NCBI GenBank assembly: GCA_041672385.1 | Contig: JBAYZQ010000119.1 | Span: forward strand, 1-7,455 | Length of the DNA stretch: 7,455 nt | Origin: JBAYZQ01 sp041672385 | GTDB lineage: Bacteria > Spirochaetota > Spirochaetia > Sphaerochaetales > Sphaerochaetaceae | Direction of reading: 5' to 3' | Shown: one piece after another, positions 1 through 5,557 of the stretch | Position numbering within the stretch: the first letter of the stretch is position 1 | How the letters are laid out: each line of letters opens with the position of its first letter | Program-made: the position numbers and the translations under genes | The notes under the pieces: generated by a model | Database searches by the model: none | What the model was told of the DNA's origin: nothing | What the model saw: the letters and a program-made list of their open reading frames with translations, nothing else

Positions 1-713
1 TGATGCCCAACATGGCGATTGTCGACGCCGATATGATGATGAACGCCCCAAAAGGTTTGACGGCGGCAAGCGGTATCGATGCGGTAACGCACGCGCTTGA
101 GGCGTACGCGTCAATGCTCGCTACAGATTTTACCGACGGACTGGCTTTGAGAAGTTTGAAAATGATATTTGAATATTTGCCGCGCGCTTATGACGACGGC
201 GCGCACGACCCAACGGCACGGGAAAAGATGGCTAATGCGGCGACTATGGCAGGTATGGCGTTTGCAAACGCATTTCTTGGCGTTTGTCACTCAATGGCGC
301 ACAAACTGGGCGCGTTTTACCATTTGCCGCACGGCGTTGCCAACGCGCTAATGATTGACGAAGTGATAAGATTTAACGCGGTGGAAGTGCCTGTAAAAAT
401 GGGAACTTTCCCGCAGTACGACCATCCGCATACCTTAAAAAGATACGCGGAGATTGCAGACTATTTGGGGATAAAGGGCGCAAGCGATGTTGAAAAGCTC
501 GAAAATCTTATCAAAGCCATTGACGAATTAAAGACAAAGATAGGTATCAAAAACACGATTAAAGATTACGGCATCGATGAGAAAGATTTTCTTGACAGGC
601 TTGACGCTATGACCGAACAGGCATTTGACGACCAGTGCACAGGCGCTAATCCGCGGTATCCGCTGTTGAGCGAAATCAAGCAAATGTATTTAAACGCATA
701 TTACGGCAAATAG
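1..713 (+). CDS. adhE: Bifunctional acetaldehyde-CoA/alcohol dehydrogenase, C-terminal fragment (5' end outside window)
   Basis: The reading frame is open at the left edge (first full codon at 3) and ends with TAG at 711-713. The visible 236 residues are the iron-dependent alcohol dehydrogenase domain, which reduces acetaldehyde to ethanol with NADH in the cytoplasm. The expected iron ligands are present, numbering from the Met at position 3: D26 and H30 in GIDAVTHALE, H96 in GVCHSMAHKLG and H110 in HLPHG. The segments FANAFLGVCHSMAHKLG and FDDQCTGANPRYPLLSE near the end are characteristic of AdhE rather than of stand-alone iron alcohol dehydrogenases. An N-terminal CoA-acylating aldehyde dehydrogenase half is therefore expected upstream, although it cannot be seen here. 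The TAG stop lies inside the ribosome binding site (TAGGAGGG, 711-718) of the next gene, so the two are probably cotranscribed. Codons are G+C-rich compared with the genes after 1500. A separate single-domain alcohol dehydrogenase is the less likely alternative. Confidence 0.92.
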   Translation, partial: MPNMAIVDADMMMNAPKGLTAASGIDAVTHALEAYASMLATDFTDGLALRSLKMIFEYLPRAYDDGAHDPTAREKMANAATMAGMAFANAFLGVCHSMAHKLGAFYHLPHGVANALMIDEVIRFNAVEVPVKMGTFPQYDHPHTLKRYAEIADYLGIKGASDVEKLENLIKAIDELKTKIGIKNTIKDYGIDEKDFLDRLDAMTEQAFDDQCTGANPRYPLLSEIKQMYLNAYYGK

Positions 714-723
714 GAGGGAAATT

Positions 724-1473
724 ATGAAACTTGAAAACATACTTGTGTCAAGAGGCGTAAAGACGATTTACCGTGACGGAGATACGGTAGTGAAGCTTTT
801 TAACGAAAATTTTTCCAAAGCGGATATTTTAAACGAGGCGCTTAATCAAGCCCGAGTCGAAGAAACCGCGCTTGATATCCCGAAGCTAATTGAGGTGCGA
901 AAAATCGACGGTAAATGGGCTATCATTATGGACTATATCTCGGGGAAAACACTTGAGGAGCTAATGGCAGAAAACCCCGACAAGGCTGACGAGTATTTGG
1001 AAATGTTTGTTGACCTGCAGATTAAGGTCCACGCGCAGAAAGCGCCGTTGCTCAATAGCCTAAAAGAAAAGATGAAGCGCAAAATCTCGCAGACGGAGCT
1101 GGACGCCACCACGCGATATGAGTTGCAGACGAGGCTCGATTCAATGCCTAAGCACGACAAGGTTTGCCACGGGGACTTCAACCCCAGCAATATAATAATT
1201 ACTCCGGATGGAGTTCCGTACATTATCGACTGGTCTCACGTTACGCGCGGTAACGCTTCTGCTGACGTCGCTAGGACATATCTGTTGTTTTACTTGAGAG
1301 GCGATTCGGCAACTGCAGAAAAATATTTGTCGCTGTTTTGTAAAAAAAGCGATACGGCTAAGCAATATGTTCAGAAATGGATCCCCATTGTCGCCGCGTC
1401 GCAAATGGTAAAAGGCAAAAAGGAAGAAAAAGATTTCTTGTTGAACTGGATAGACGTCGTGGATTACGAATAA
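724..1473 (+). CDS. Aminoglycoside phosphotransferase/choline kinase-fold small-molecule kinase
   Basis: A complete 249-residue protein begins at ATG 724, six bases after a strong AGGAGGG site that overlaps the adhE stop codon. It has the protein-kinase-like fold of the APH/choline kinase superfamily. K24 (TVVKLF) is a likely ATP-binding lysine, and E38 may be its partner. IIMDYISGKTLEEL (67-80) is the hinge segment. HGDFNPSNI (149-157) is the catalytic loop, with D151 as the presumed catalytic base and N156 as a metal ligand. IIDW (167-170) holds the second metal-binding aspartate, D169, and D181 lies in the ADVART segment typical of the family. All key residues are present, so an active ATP-dependent phosphotransferase is expected in the cytoplasm. 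The substrate cannot be read from the sequence. Cotranscription with adhE suggests a metabolite rather than an antibiotic, but that is inference. No clear U-tailed terminator follows, so some read-through toward the next gene is possible. Confidence 0.85.
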   Translation: MKLENILVSRGVKTIYRDGDTVVKLFNENFSKADILNEALNQARVEETALDIPKLIEVRKIDGKWAIIMDYISGKTLEELMAENPDKADEYLEMFVDLQIKVHAQKAPLLNSLKEKMKRKISQTELDATTRYELQTRLDSMPKHDKVCHGDFNPSNIIITPDGVPYIIDWSHVTRGNASADVARTYLLFYLRGDSATAEKYLSLFCKKSDTAKQYVQKWIPIVAASQMVKGKKEEKDFLLNWIDVVDYE

Positions 1474-1549
1474 AGCATCTTGTCCGCGGGAAACTTGCCT
1501 AATCTTGATCATGCTTATTGTTTAAAAGAGAACAACGCATCAAATTCGC

Positions 1550-1578
1550 TTGTCAAAAATGACTGCTTATTGTATAAA
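1550..1578 (+). promoter_or_regulatory. Sigma-A-like promoter of the superoxide reductase gene
   Basis: A -35 element TTGTCA (1550-1555) is separated by exactly 17 bases from a -10 element TATAAA (1573-1578). Transcription would start near 1585, giving a leader of about 20 bases that contains the GGAGGA ribosome binding site at 1595-1600. This makes the downstream gene a separate unit from the adhE-kinase pair. No convincing PerR/Fur box was found over it. Confidence 0.65.
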
Positions 1579-1605
1579 GAAATAAAATAAATATGGAGGA
1601 CAACT

Positions 1606-1980
1606 ATGAGTTTAATTATTAAAAAATGTAACAAATGCAATGCTTTGGTAGAAGTACTAAACGATTGCAAATGCGAAAATTGCGGAATTTCTTGCTGTGG
1701 CGAACCAATGCAGGTAGTAAGCGCAAACAATAAAGAATATAGTTTTGAAAAACATTTACCGGTGGTAGAAGTTTGTGGAAACTATATAATTGTTTCGGTT
1801 AGTCATGTAATGGAAGAAAAGCATTATATTCAGTGGATTGCGCTTGCAACGGACAACACGCTTGGCAAAAAATTCTTAAAACCTTCCGATACTGCAAAAG
1901 CAATTTTCCCTTATGTAAAGGGGAGCAGAGTATACGCTTACTGCAATATTCACGGACTTTGGACTGCTGAAGTAGAATAA
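1606..1980 (+). CDS. Desulfoferrodoxin-type superoxide reductase with cysteine-rich N-terminal domain
   Basis: The 124-residue protein starts at ATG 1606, five bases after GGAGGA. Superoxide reductase reduces superoxide to hydrogen peroxide without making oxygen, a typical oxygen defence of anaerobes; electrons usually come from rubredoxin. The catalytic iron site is complete: H50 in the EKH motif (with E48 and K49), H67, H73 in MEEKHYIQWI, and C113 and H116 in YCNIHGLW. Residues 1-35 resemble the desulforedoxin domain of two-iron enzymes, with C8, C11, C30 and C31 in the CxxC...CC arrangement that binds the second iron. Unusually, a CKCENC segment adds C21, C23 and C26 between these pairs, and C57 is a further cysteine. 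The N-terminal metal site could therefore be bound differently from the classic form. The gene is expressed alone from the promoter at 1550-1578 and ends at the terminator at 2141-2170. Its codons are more A+T-rich than those of the two genes upstream. Confidence 0.93.
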   Translation: MSLIIKKCNKCNALVEVLNDCKCENCGISCCGEPMQVVSANNKEYSFEKHLPVVEVCGNYIIVSVSHVMEEKHYIQWIALATDNTLGKKFLKPSDTAKAIFPYVKGSRVYAYCNIHGLWTAEVE

Positions 1981-1988
1981 AGAATAGA

Positions 1989-2016
1989 AATCAATTGATT
2001 ACATTTAATTGATTAC
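1989..2016. repeat. Short direct repeat AATTGATTAC with overlapping palindrome
   Basis: AATTGATTAC occurs at 1993-2002 and again at 2007-2016, a period of 14 bases. The first copy overlaps the perfect 12-base palindrome AATCAATTGATT at 1989-2000. It lies just after the superoxide reductase stop codon. It could be chance in A+T-rich sequence or a protein-binding site; no function can be assigned. Confidence 0.4.
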
Positions 2017-2140
2017 TTGTTAAAAATATATGCAGTTTAATGTGATTAATTTTTTATTGCACAAAGAATTTGGACTTAAATAAAATATCCGCCTTTGTTG
2101 CTCAAAAAATAAGTCTAATTCTTGTCTAGTGAAATTAAAC

Positions 2141-2170
2141 AAAAGCCACCGCATAAGACGGTGGTTTTTT
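2141..2170 (+). terminator. Strong intrinsic terminator after superoxide reductase
   Basis: CCACCG (2146-2151) pairs with CGGTGG (2159-2164) around a 7-base loop. A G-T wobble and an A-tract (2141-2144) pairing with the T-tract extend the stem, and six T residues follow at 2165-2170. It lies about 160 bases after the superoxide reductase stop codon, giving that mRNA a long 3' untranslated region. Confidence 0.85.
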
Positions 2171-2171
2171 A

Positions 2172-2201
2172 TATGCGGCATAGCCCTATGTTGCCCGCAT
2201 A
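2172..2201. repeat. Inverted repeat TATGCGG/CCGCATA directly after the terminator
   Basis: TATGCGG (2172-2178) pairs with CCGCATA (2195-2201), and CATAG (2179-2183) pairs with CTATG (2186-2190) inside it, leaving a small bulge on the right arm. The sequence CCGCATAA of the right arm also occurs at 2149-2156 inside the preceding terminator. The left arm could therefore pair with either copy. The role is unknown; it may be the edge of a dispersed intergenic repeat. Confidence 0.5.
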
Positions 2202-2375
2202 ACGAGATCACTTGTTCATCGTATGCCGTTTGCGAAGATAACAGCTAATTTTAATGTGGCTATTGTTTCTGTTATTGTTGTTTGTTCTAAAACTTATCTT
2301 TTTTGATTTGGCTCACAATATACTTCTCGGTCTTTTCTGTATTTTTCCCTACCGTATCGACATGGTATATTCAAC

Positions 2376-2403
2376 AAAAAAGATGACCGTTAGGTCATCT
2401 TTT
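2376..2403 (-). terminator. Intrinsic terminator of the minus-strand lipoprotein gene
   Basis: GATGACC (2382-2388) pairs with GGTCATC (2393-2399) around a 4-base loop. On the minus strand the stem is followed by six T residues (complement of 2376-2381). It lies about 25 bases beyond the lipoprotein stop codon. T residues on the other side mean it could also stop plus-strand transcripts. Confidence 0.85.
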
Positions 2404-2427
2404 CTAATTAAATATTGAACGTTGTTG

Positions 2428-3378
2428 CTATACAATGGGATCAACCCATGTGCCGTTAGGATATATTTCATCCAAAACAGCTTCAAAAACCAACTGTGGT
2501 ACTTCATCAGAAAACTTAGAGCTGATTATTCTCTTATATACCGTTTGACCGGAAACAGGAGTCGCAGAAACAACAATATTTCCCCAAACTTTAATATTGA
2601 CAGCAACTGCGTTTCCAAATTGGCCTTTGTATTTTGTAACATTTGCGGTATCTGCACCGGTTAGATAATATTGGTCAGGATTTGACGGATTGGCAATTTC
2701 GACTCTGTTAAAAGTAATATTTTCAGTTCCATCCAAATAGATTTCCTCATTTTGATATCCGCCCGCATTTTTTGTGCGGATATATTGACCTAGTTTACTA
2801 TCTATTTTGCTAGTTTGTGCCGTTCCATTTCTGTATGGTGTGTCTGCGGTATGGTTTCCGTTTAATAAGTTTTGGATATACTGAACAGTTGTTGTCATTG
2901 TTGTTCCTGCCGGAACCGTTGTATTCCACTCTTCCTCGTAAACCGGATATGTATTTTCATCATTTGAATACGTAGATTTACGGAAATTAACTCCTTCATG
3001 CAATAGCCTTTCTTCAACATATTTATCTTTAAATGTGCCGCTAGTGTAGTTAGCATAGTTTTTGTATTTGATTCGCGTGTAATTTGCATAAATTGTTCCA
3101 TCTTTTCTCATTGCAGTGAAAGAATAGAACTCCGGATTTAGTGCGCCGCTATTAGGTTTAGATTCCACATAGAAATAGAAATCACTTTCCAAATTAAAAG
3201 GAATTTCACCGGTTATTTCCATTACTGTTTCTTTGGCAGTGCCACCACCGAGGCTTTCATCTACTGCACTAGCATCCGCGCTTGCATTTTCTCCACCAAA
3301 AAGACTACAAGCAGATAATCCAAACACACAAGGCACTATAAAACAAAAAGCTAACAGCAAGGTAAAAATTTTCTTCAT
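2428..3378 (-). CDS. Unrecognised secreted lipoprotein
   Basis: The protein has 316 residues if started at ATG 3376-3378. A TTG one codon upstream (3379-3381) is also in frame, but it would sit only four bases from the AAGGAGGA site at 3386-3393, whereas the ATG sits seven bases away. The N-terminus is a classic lipoprotein signal: a KKIF start, a hydrophobic core, and the lipobox LSAC with the modified cysteine at residue 24. A short Ala/Ser/Gly-rich linker follows (about 29-47). The remaining 270 residues are polar, rich in Tyr, Asn and Thr, with alternating patterns suggesting beta structure, and have no membrane segment and no motif that I recognise. It is probably anchored to the outer face of the membrane. 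The gene has its own terminator (2376-2403) and faces away from the ABC exporter operon, so any link to that exporter is speculative. Confidence 0.85.
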   Translation of the reverse strand: MKKIFTLLLAFCFIVPCVFGLSACSLFGGENASADASAVDESLGGGTAKETVMEITGEIPFNLESDFYFYVESKPNSGALNPEFYSFTAMRKDGTIYANYTRIKYKNYANYTSGTFKDKYVEERLLHEGVNFRKSTYSNDENTYPVYEEEWNTTVPAGTTMTTTVQYIQNLLNGNHTADTPYRNGTAQTSKIDSKLGQYIRTKNAGGYQNEEIYLDGTENITFNRVEIANPSNPDQYYLTGADTANVTKYKGQFGNAVAVNIKVWGNIVVSATPVSGQTVYKRIISSKFSDEVPQLVFEAVLDEIYPNGTWVDPIV

Positions 3379-3385
3379 CAAATAA

Positions 3386-3393
3386 TCCTCCTT
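3386..3393 (-). promoter_or_regulatory. Ribosome binding site that decides the lipoprotein start
   Basis: The minus strand reads AAGGAGGA here, a near-perfect match to the 16S anti-Shine-Dalgarno. Spacing is seven bases to the ATG at 3378 but only four to the upstream in-frame TTG at 3381, which favours the ATG. Confidence 0.8.
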
Positions 3394-3465
3394 AGATTAT
3401 ATCCGGAGTTAAAGTTTAGGCGAGTAACCATATCCCAAAGCATTGAACAACTTACGTTTAAATAT

Positions 3466-3492
3466 ATCATACTATTTTTCACTTTGTATCAA
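3466..3492 (-). promoter_or_regulatory. Candidate promoter of the lipoprotein gene
   Basis: The minus strand reads TTGATA (complement of 3487-3492), then 15 bases, then TATGAT (complement of 3466-3471). The elements are good but the spacer is two bases shorter than ideal; alternative -10 hexamers with 17-18 base spacing (TGATAT, GATATA) overlap it. The leader would be about 80 bases. Its -35 element lies inside the dyad at 3487-3502. Confidence 0.4.
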
Positions 3493-3506
3493 ATTCTTGA
3501 TATAAT
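3478..3506 (+). promoter_or_regulatory. Plus-strand promoter with perfect extended -10, upstream of a terminator
   Basis: TTCACT (3478-3483) is followed after 17 bases by TATAAT (3501-3506), preceded by the extended -10 dinucleotide TG at 3498-3499, so the core reads TGATATAAT. Transcription would begin near 3513. No ribosome binding site with a gene follows before the terminator at 3623-3651. The promoter could drive a small RNA or an attenuated leader of the ABC operon. Confidence 0.5.
3487..3502. promoter_or_regulatory. Operator-like dyad between divergent promoters
   Basis: TATCAAATTCTTGATA is a perfect 6-base inverted repeat (TATCAA, 4-base spacer, TTGATA). It covers the -35 element of the minus-strand lipoprotein promoter and runs into the extended -10 of the plus-strand promoter at 3501-3506. 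A regulator bound here could affect both directions. The dyad is partly explained by promoter hexamers resembling each other, so a regulatory role is inference. Confidence 0.4.
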
Positions 3507-3512
3507 TCTCAA

Positions 3513-3651
3513 AATTTATAGACTTTTATGTTTTCAGATAAAAATCAACTGCATTTAAATAGAGTTATAAAATTATTTATTGAATATAAGTTTTTCAGTT
3601 TTTCTTCTGGGGTACTAAAAATAATCGTGCATAACAAAGCACGATTTTTTT
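3513..3651 (+). ncRNA. Candidate small RNA or attenuated leader upstream of the ABC exporter
   Basis: A strong plus-strand promoter (3478-3506) and a strong plus-strand terminator (3623-3651) enclose about 139 bases with no ribosome-binding-site-supported gene. A 42-codon frame from ATG 3528 to TAA 3656 exists but lacks a ribosome binding site and reads through the terminator stem. Two explanations fit. One is an independent small RNA. The other is a leader whose termination controls the ABC operon beginning at 3719, as known for some multidrug exporter operons such as Bacillus bmrCD. No known RNA family was recognised. Confidence 0.3.
3623..3651 (+). terminator. Intrinsic terminator just upstream of the ABC operon
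   Basis: AATCGTGC (3623-3630) pairs perfectly with GCACGATT (3639-3646) around an 8-base loop, followed by a T-tract (3645-3651). The nearest genes are the divergent lipoprotein and the ABC ATPase downstream, so it does not end any recognised gene. It acts either on the candidate RNA at 3513-3651 or as an attenuator or insulator for the ABC operon. Confidence 0.8.
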
Positions 3652-3669
3652 ATTAAAAAGCATATTGAT

Positions 3670-3697
3670 TTGTAATAACGGAATTTTGTGATAGAAT
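3670..3697 (+). promoter_or_regulatory. Candidate proximal promoter of the ABC exporter operon
   Basis: TTGTAA (3670-3675) and TAGAAT (3692-3697) are 16 bases apart, and TG at 3689-3690 makes an extended -10 (TGATAGAAT). Transcription would start near 3704, placing the AAGGTG ribosome binding site (3706-3711) almost at the 5' end of the mRNA. This lies downstream of the terminator at 3623-3651, so the operon could be expressed without the upstream promoter. Confidence 0.5.
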
Positions 3698-3718
3698 GAG
3701 CGTACAAGGTGAAAAAAA

Positions 3719-4627
3719 ATGGAAAAGCAAGTAATTTTAGAAGTCAATAATTTGTTCAAATCATACAAAAATGTCAAGGCGGTCAACGGAATTTCCTTCA
3801 AGGTTTACAGGGGAGATTTTTTTGCCTTTTTAGGGCCGAACGGAGCAGGGAAAAGCACAACAATAAAAATTTTGACAACGCTATTAAAACAAGATAGCGG
3901 AACGTTTTTTATCAATGGAAAGACAGATAACAATTATATAAGGGAAAAAATCGGAGTGGTTTTTCAGGAAAATGTCTCCGATAACTTATTAAGCGTTAAA
4001 GAAAACATTTTAACAATAGGTGCGTTATACATAAGAGATGATGAAAAATTAAAAGAAAGATATGAGCAAATAAAAAAAGAATTTTCGCTTGAAAGGTTGG
4101 AAAATCAAAAGTTCAAAACACTGTCAGGCGGCGAAAAGAGGAGAGTGGAAATTGCTAGGGCGCTCTTTGGTAATCCCGAAATTTTACTTTTAGATGAACC
4201 GACAACAGGATTAGACCCGGAAAGCAGAAAAATTGTTTGGCAAATAATAAATGACTTAAAATCAAAAAATGATTTAACTGTTTTTTTGACAACTCATTAT
4301 ATGGAAGAAACGAACGATGCAGATTATGTTGTGATAATAAATCACGGCAATATTGTCGCACAGGGAAGCCCTGCAGAGTTAAAGCTTGCTTACGCTCACG
4401 ACATATTTAAGATTGTTCCGAAAGATAAAGATGAATTAAAAATGTTTTTGGAAGAAAACAATTTTTCCTTTAAAGAAGTTGCAGATCAAATTGTAATTTT
4501 GGTTGAAGATTATCAGCTCGCTATCAAAATTTTGGAAGAAAACAAAAACAACATTAAAAGCTTTGAGCTAATAAAGGGCAGTATGGATGATGTGTTTGTA
4601 AATGTTGTGGGAGAACAAATAATATGA
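3719..4627 (+). CDS. ABC-2 type exporter, ATP-binding protein
   Basis: This 302-residue cytoplasmic ATPase powers the membrane protein encoded next to it. All nucleotide-binding motifs are intact: Walker A GPNGAGKST (39-47), Q-loop glutamine Q83 in VVFQEN, signature LSGGEK (135-140), Walker B ILLLDE (155-160) with catalytic E160, D-loop GLDP, and the switch histidine H193 in TTHYMEE. The C-terminal 85 residues, ending with SMDDVFVNVVG, are the accessory region typical of DrrA/CcmA-like exporter ATPases that export drugs, lipids or glycans. ATG 3719 is preceded by AAGGTG at 3706-3711 with seven bases between. The stop codon overlaps the permease start as ATGA (4624-4627), so the two proteins are translationally coupled in one operon. 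The substrate is unknown; no immunity or lantibiotic gene is adjacent. It may be controlled by the upstream terminator at 3623-3651. Confidence 0.95.
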   Translation: MEKQVILEVNNLFKSYKNVKAVNGISFKVYRGDFFAFLGPNGAGKSTTIKILTTLLKQDSGTFFINGKTDNNYIREKIGVVFQENVSDNLLSVKENILTIGALYIRDDEKLKERYEQIKKEFSLERLENQKFKTLSGGEKRRVEIARALFGNPEILLLDEPTTGLDPESRKIVWQIINDLKSKNDLTVFLTTHYMEETNDADYVVIINHGNIVAQGSPAELKLAYAHDIFKIVPKDKDELKMFLEENNFSFKEVADQIVILVEDYQLAIKILEENKNNIKSFELIKGSMDDVFVNVVGEQII

Positions 4628-5469
4628 GAGAGATTGCCGTCTTAACAAAAAGAAATATTTTGGTTTATTTAAGAGATAAAGCAAGTGTTTTTTTCTCTTT
4701 TTTAAGTGTAATTATTTTGCTTGGAGTTTACCTTTTGTTTTTAAAAGACTTGTATAAAATTGACAACATTGACGCAGTGAGCCAAAAAATCTTTATGATT
4801 GCTCACGTCATGGGGGGCGTTTTGGTTATTGCCACAATAACGCTTTCTTTGGGTGTTATAGGAAATTACGTAAACGATTTGGATACAAAAAAAATCAACG
4901 GATATTTGGTAACTCCGATAAAACGATACAAACTGACTTTAAGTTATTATTTGTCAACAGCAATTTTAACAATTGTTTTAACATTGATTTTGTTTTTTAT
5001 TGCATTTGTATTTTTAGGTGTTGCAAGCGGATATTGGTATTCATTTTTCAGCATATTAAAAATAGTCGGAATGTTAATTTTATTTTCTTTAATTTCAAGC
5101 TCAATCATGGTCTTTATTGCCAGTTTTATTAAAAGTATAAATGCTCTCGGAGGAGTTTCGGCAGTTGTCGGCACTTTAATCGGTTTTGTTTCCGGTGCTT
5201 ATATGCCGCTGACTATGCTTGATGTTTTTACACAAACACTCGCCGGAATTTTGCCTTTTTCTCATATGACATATTACCTTAGAAAGGTATTGTTGGAACC
5301 AGTAATTCATCTCATTCCGGAACAAGTTTTGTATTCCGTGGGGGTTGTTGAAGTAAAGGTTTTTGGAATCATAATGCCTGCTTATGTCATTGCCATATTT
5401 TCTATTGCTCTAGCAATCGGGCTTTTTGTGCTTTCATATTTTAGAATTAATAAAAAGCAAACAAAATAA
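4624..5469 (+). CDS. ABC-2 type exporter, permease subunit
   Basis: This 281-residue integral membrane protein is the partner of the ATPase just upstream; its ATG overlaps that gene's TGA. A GGGAG ribosome binding site lies inside the upstream gene at 4609-4613. About six membrane segments can be seen, near residues 22-40, 57-82, 108-134, 145-169, 176-196 and 249-272. They are separated by a basic cytoplasmic loop with NDLDTKKINGYLVTPIKRYKL (84-104), the conserved coupling region of ABC-2 permeases. The segment SGAYMPLTMLD...LAGILPFSHMTYYLRKVLLEP (190-226) matches the re-entrant loop and amphipathic region typical of the ABC2_membrane family (NodJ/DrrB/YadH type). Two copies of each subunit would form the exporter. 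The length is normal for the family. The substrate cannot be deduced; drug, antimicrobial peptide, lipid or polysaccharide export are all possible. A terminator follows at 5527-5557. Confidence 0.93.
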   Translation: MREIAVLTKRNILVYLRDKASVFFSFLSVIILLGVYLLFLKDLYKIDNIDAVSQKIFMIAHVMGGVLVIATITLSLGVIGNYVNDLDTKKINGYLVTPIKRYKLTLSYYLSTAILTIVLTLILFFIAFVFLGVASGYWYSFFSILKIVGMLILFSLISSSIMVFIASFIKSINALGGVSAVVGTLIGFVSGAYMPLTMLDVFTQTLAGILPFSHMTYYLRKVLLEPVIHLIPEQVLYSVGVVEVKVFGIIMPAYVIAIFSIALAIGLFVLSYFRINKKQTK

Positions 5470-5526
5470 AAAGTGGCGTTTGGATTAAAAACCGAAAATG
5501 TGATTGAAAAATAGTAAAAATGTATG

Positions 5527-5557
5527 AAAAGAATAACGCTTTTGTTATTCTTTTTTT
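5527..5557 (+). terminator. Intrinsic terminator of the ABC exporter operon
   Basis: GAATAAC (5531-5537) pairs with GTTATTC (5544-5550) around a 6-base loop. The flanking A-tract (5527-5530) and T-tract (5551-5557) extend the stem and give the U-tail. It lies about 57 bases after the permease stop codon. Confidence 0.85.

Larger units (their letters stand above)
1981..2427. other. Gene-poor 447-base intergenic region
   Basis: No supportable gene is seen on either strand. The left part is the 3' untranslated region of the superoxide reductase, containing an A+T palindrome and direct repeat, a weak A+T hairpin followed by T residues (2037-2055), and the strong terminator at 2141-2170. A second hairpin follows at 2172-2201. 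The stretch 2203-2375 is featureless apart from an imperfect stem pairing ATAACAG (2238-2244) with CTGTTAT (2269-2275) and an imperfect dyad at 2351-2366. The right end holds the terminator of the minus-strand lipoprotein. Confidence 0.6.

Noticed and set aside
933..1512. Minus-strand open frames over the kinase gene
   Set aside because: They lie opposite a clearly conserved kinase sequence and show no protein-like motifs or ribosome binding sites.
1473..1516. AAGCAT/ATGCTT inverted repeat as a terminator for the adhE-kinase operon
   Set aside because: The arms are only six bases with a loop of over 30 bases, and no T-tract follows.
1564..1590. A PerR/Fur-like operator over the superoxide reductase promoter
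   Set aside because: The A+T-rich sequence only loosely resembles the consensus and lacks a convincing inverted repeat.
2020..2211. A 63-codon open frame on the minus strand
   Set aside because: It starts inside the 2172-2201 hairpin region, reads through the plus-strand terminator, has no ribosome binding site, and has no recognisable protein pattern. It is most likely noncoding repeat or 3' untranslated sequence.
1981..2427. CRISPR array, tRNA or riboswitch in the longest gap
   Set aside because: There are only two copies of a 10-base repeat, no spacer periodicity, no cloverleaf, and no known riboswitch core motif.
3379..3381. TTG as the lipoprotein start codon
   Set aside because: It is only four bases from the ribosome binding site, whereas the next codon, ATG, is at the usual distance.
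3396..3401. A TATAAT on the minus strand just before the lipoprotein ribosome binding site
   Set aside because: Transcription would start within the ribosome binding site, and no -35 element lies at 17 bases (CTCGCC there).
3528..3656. A 42-codon plus-strand frame that could be a leader peptide for the ABC operon
   Set aside because: No Shine-Dalgarno lies before ATG 3528, and the frame crosses the terminator stem. It is kept only as a possibility within the leader hypothesis, not as a gene.
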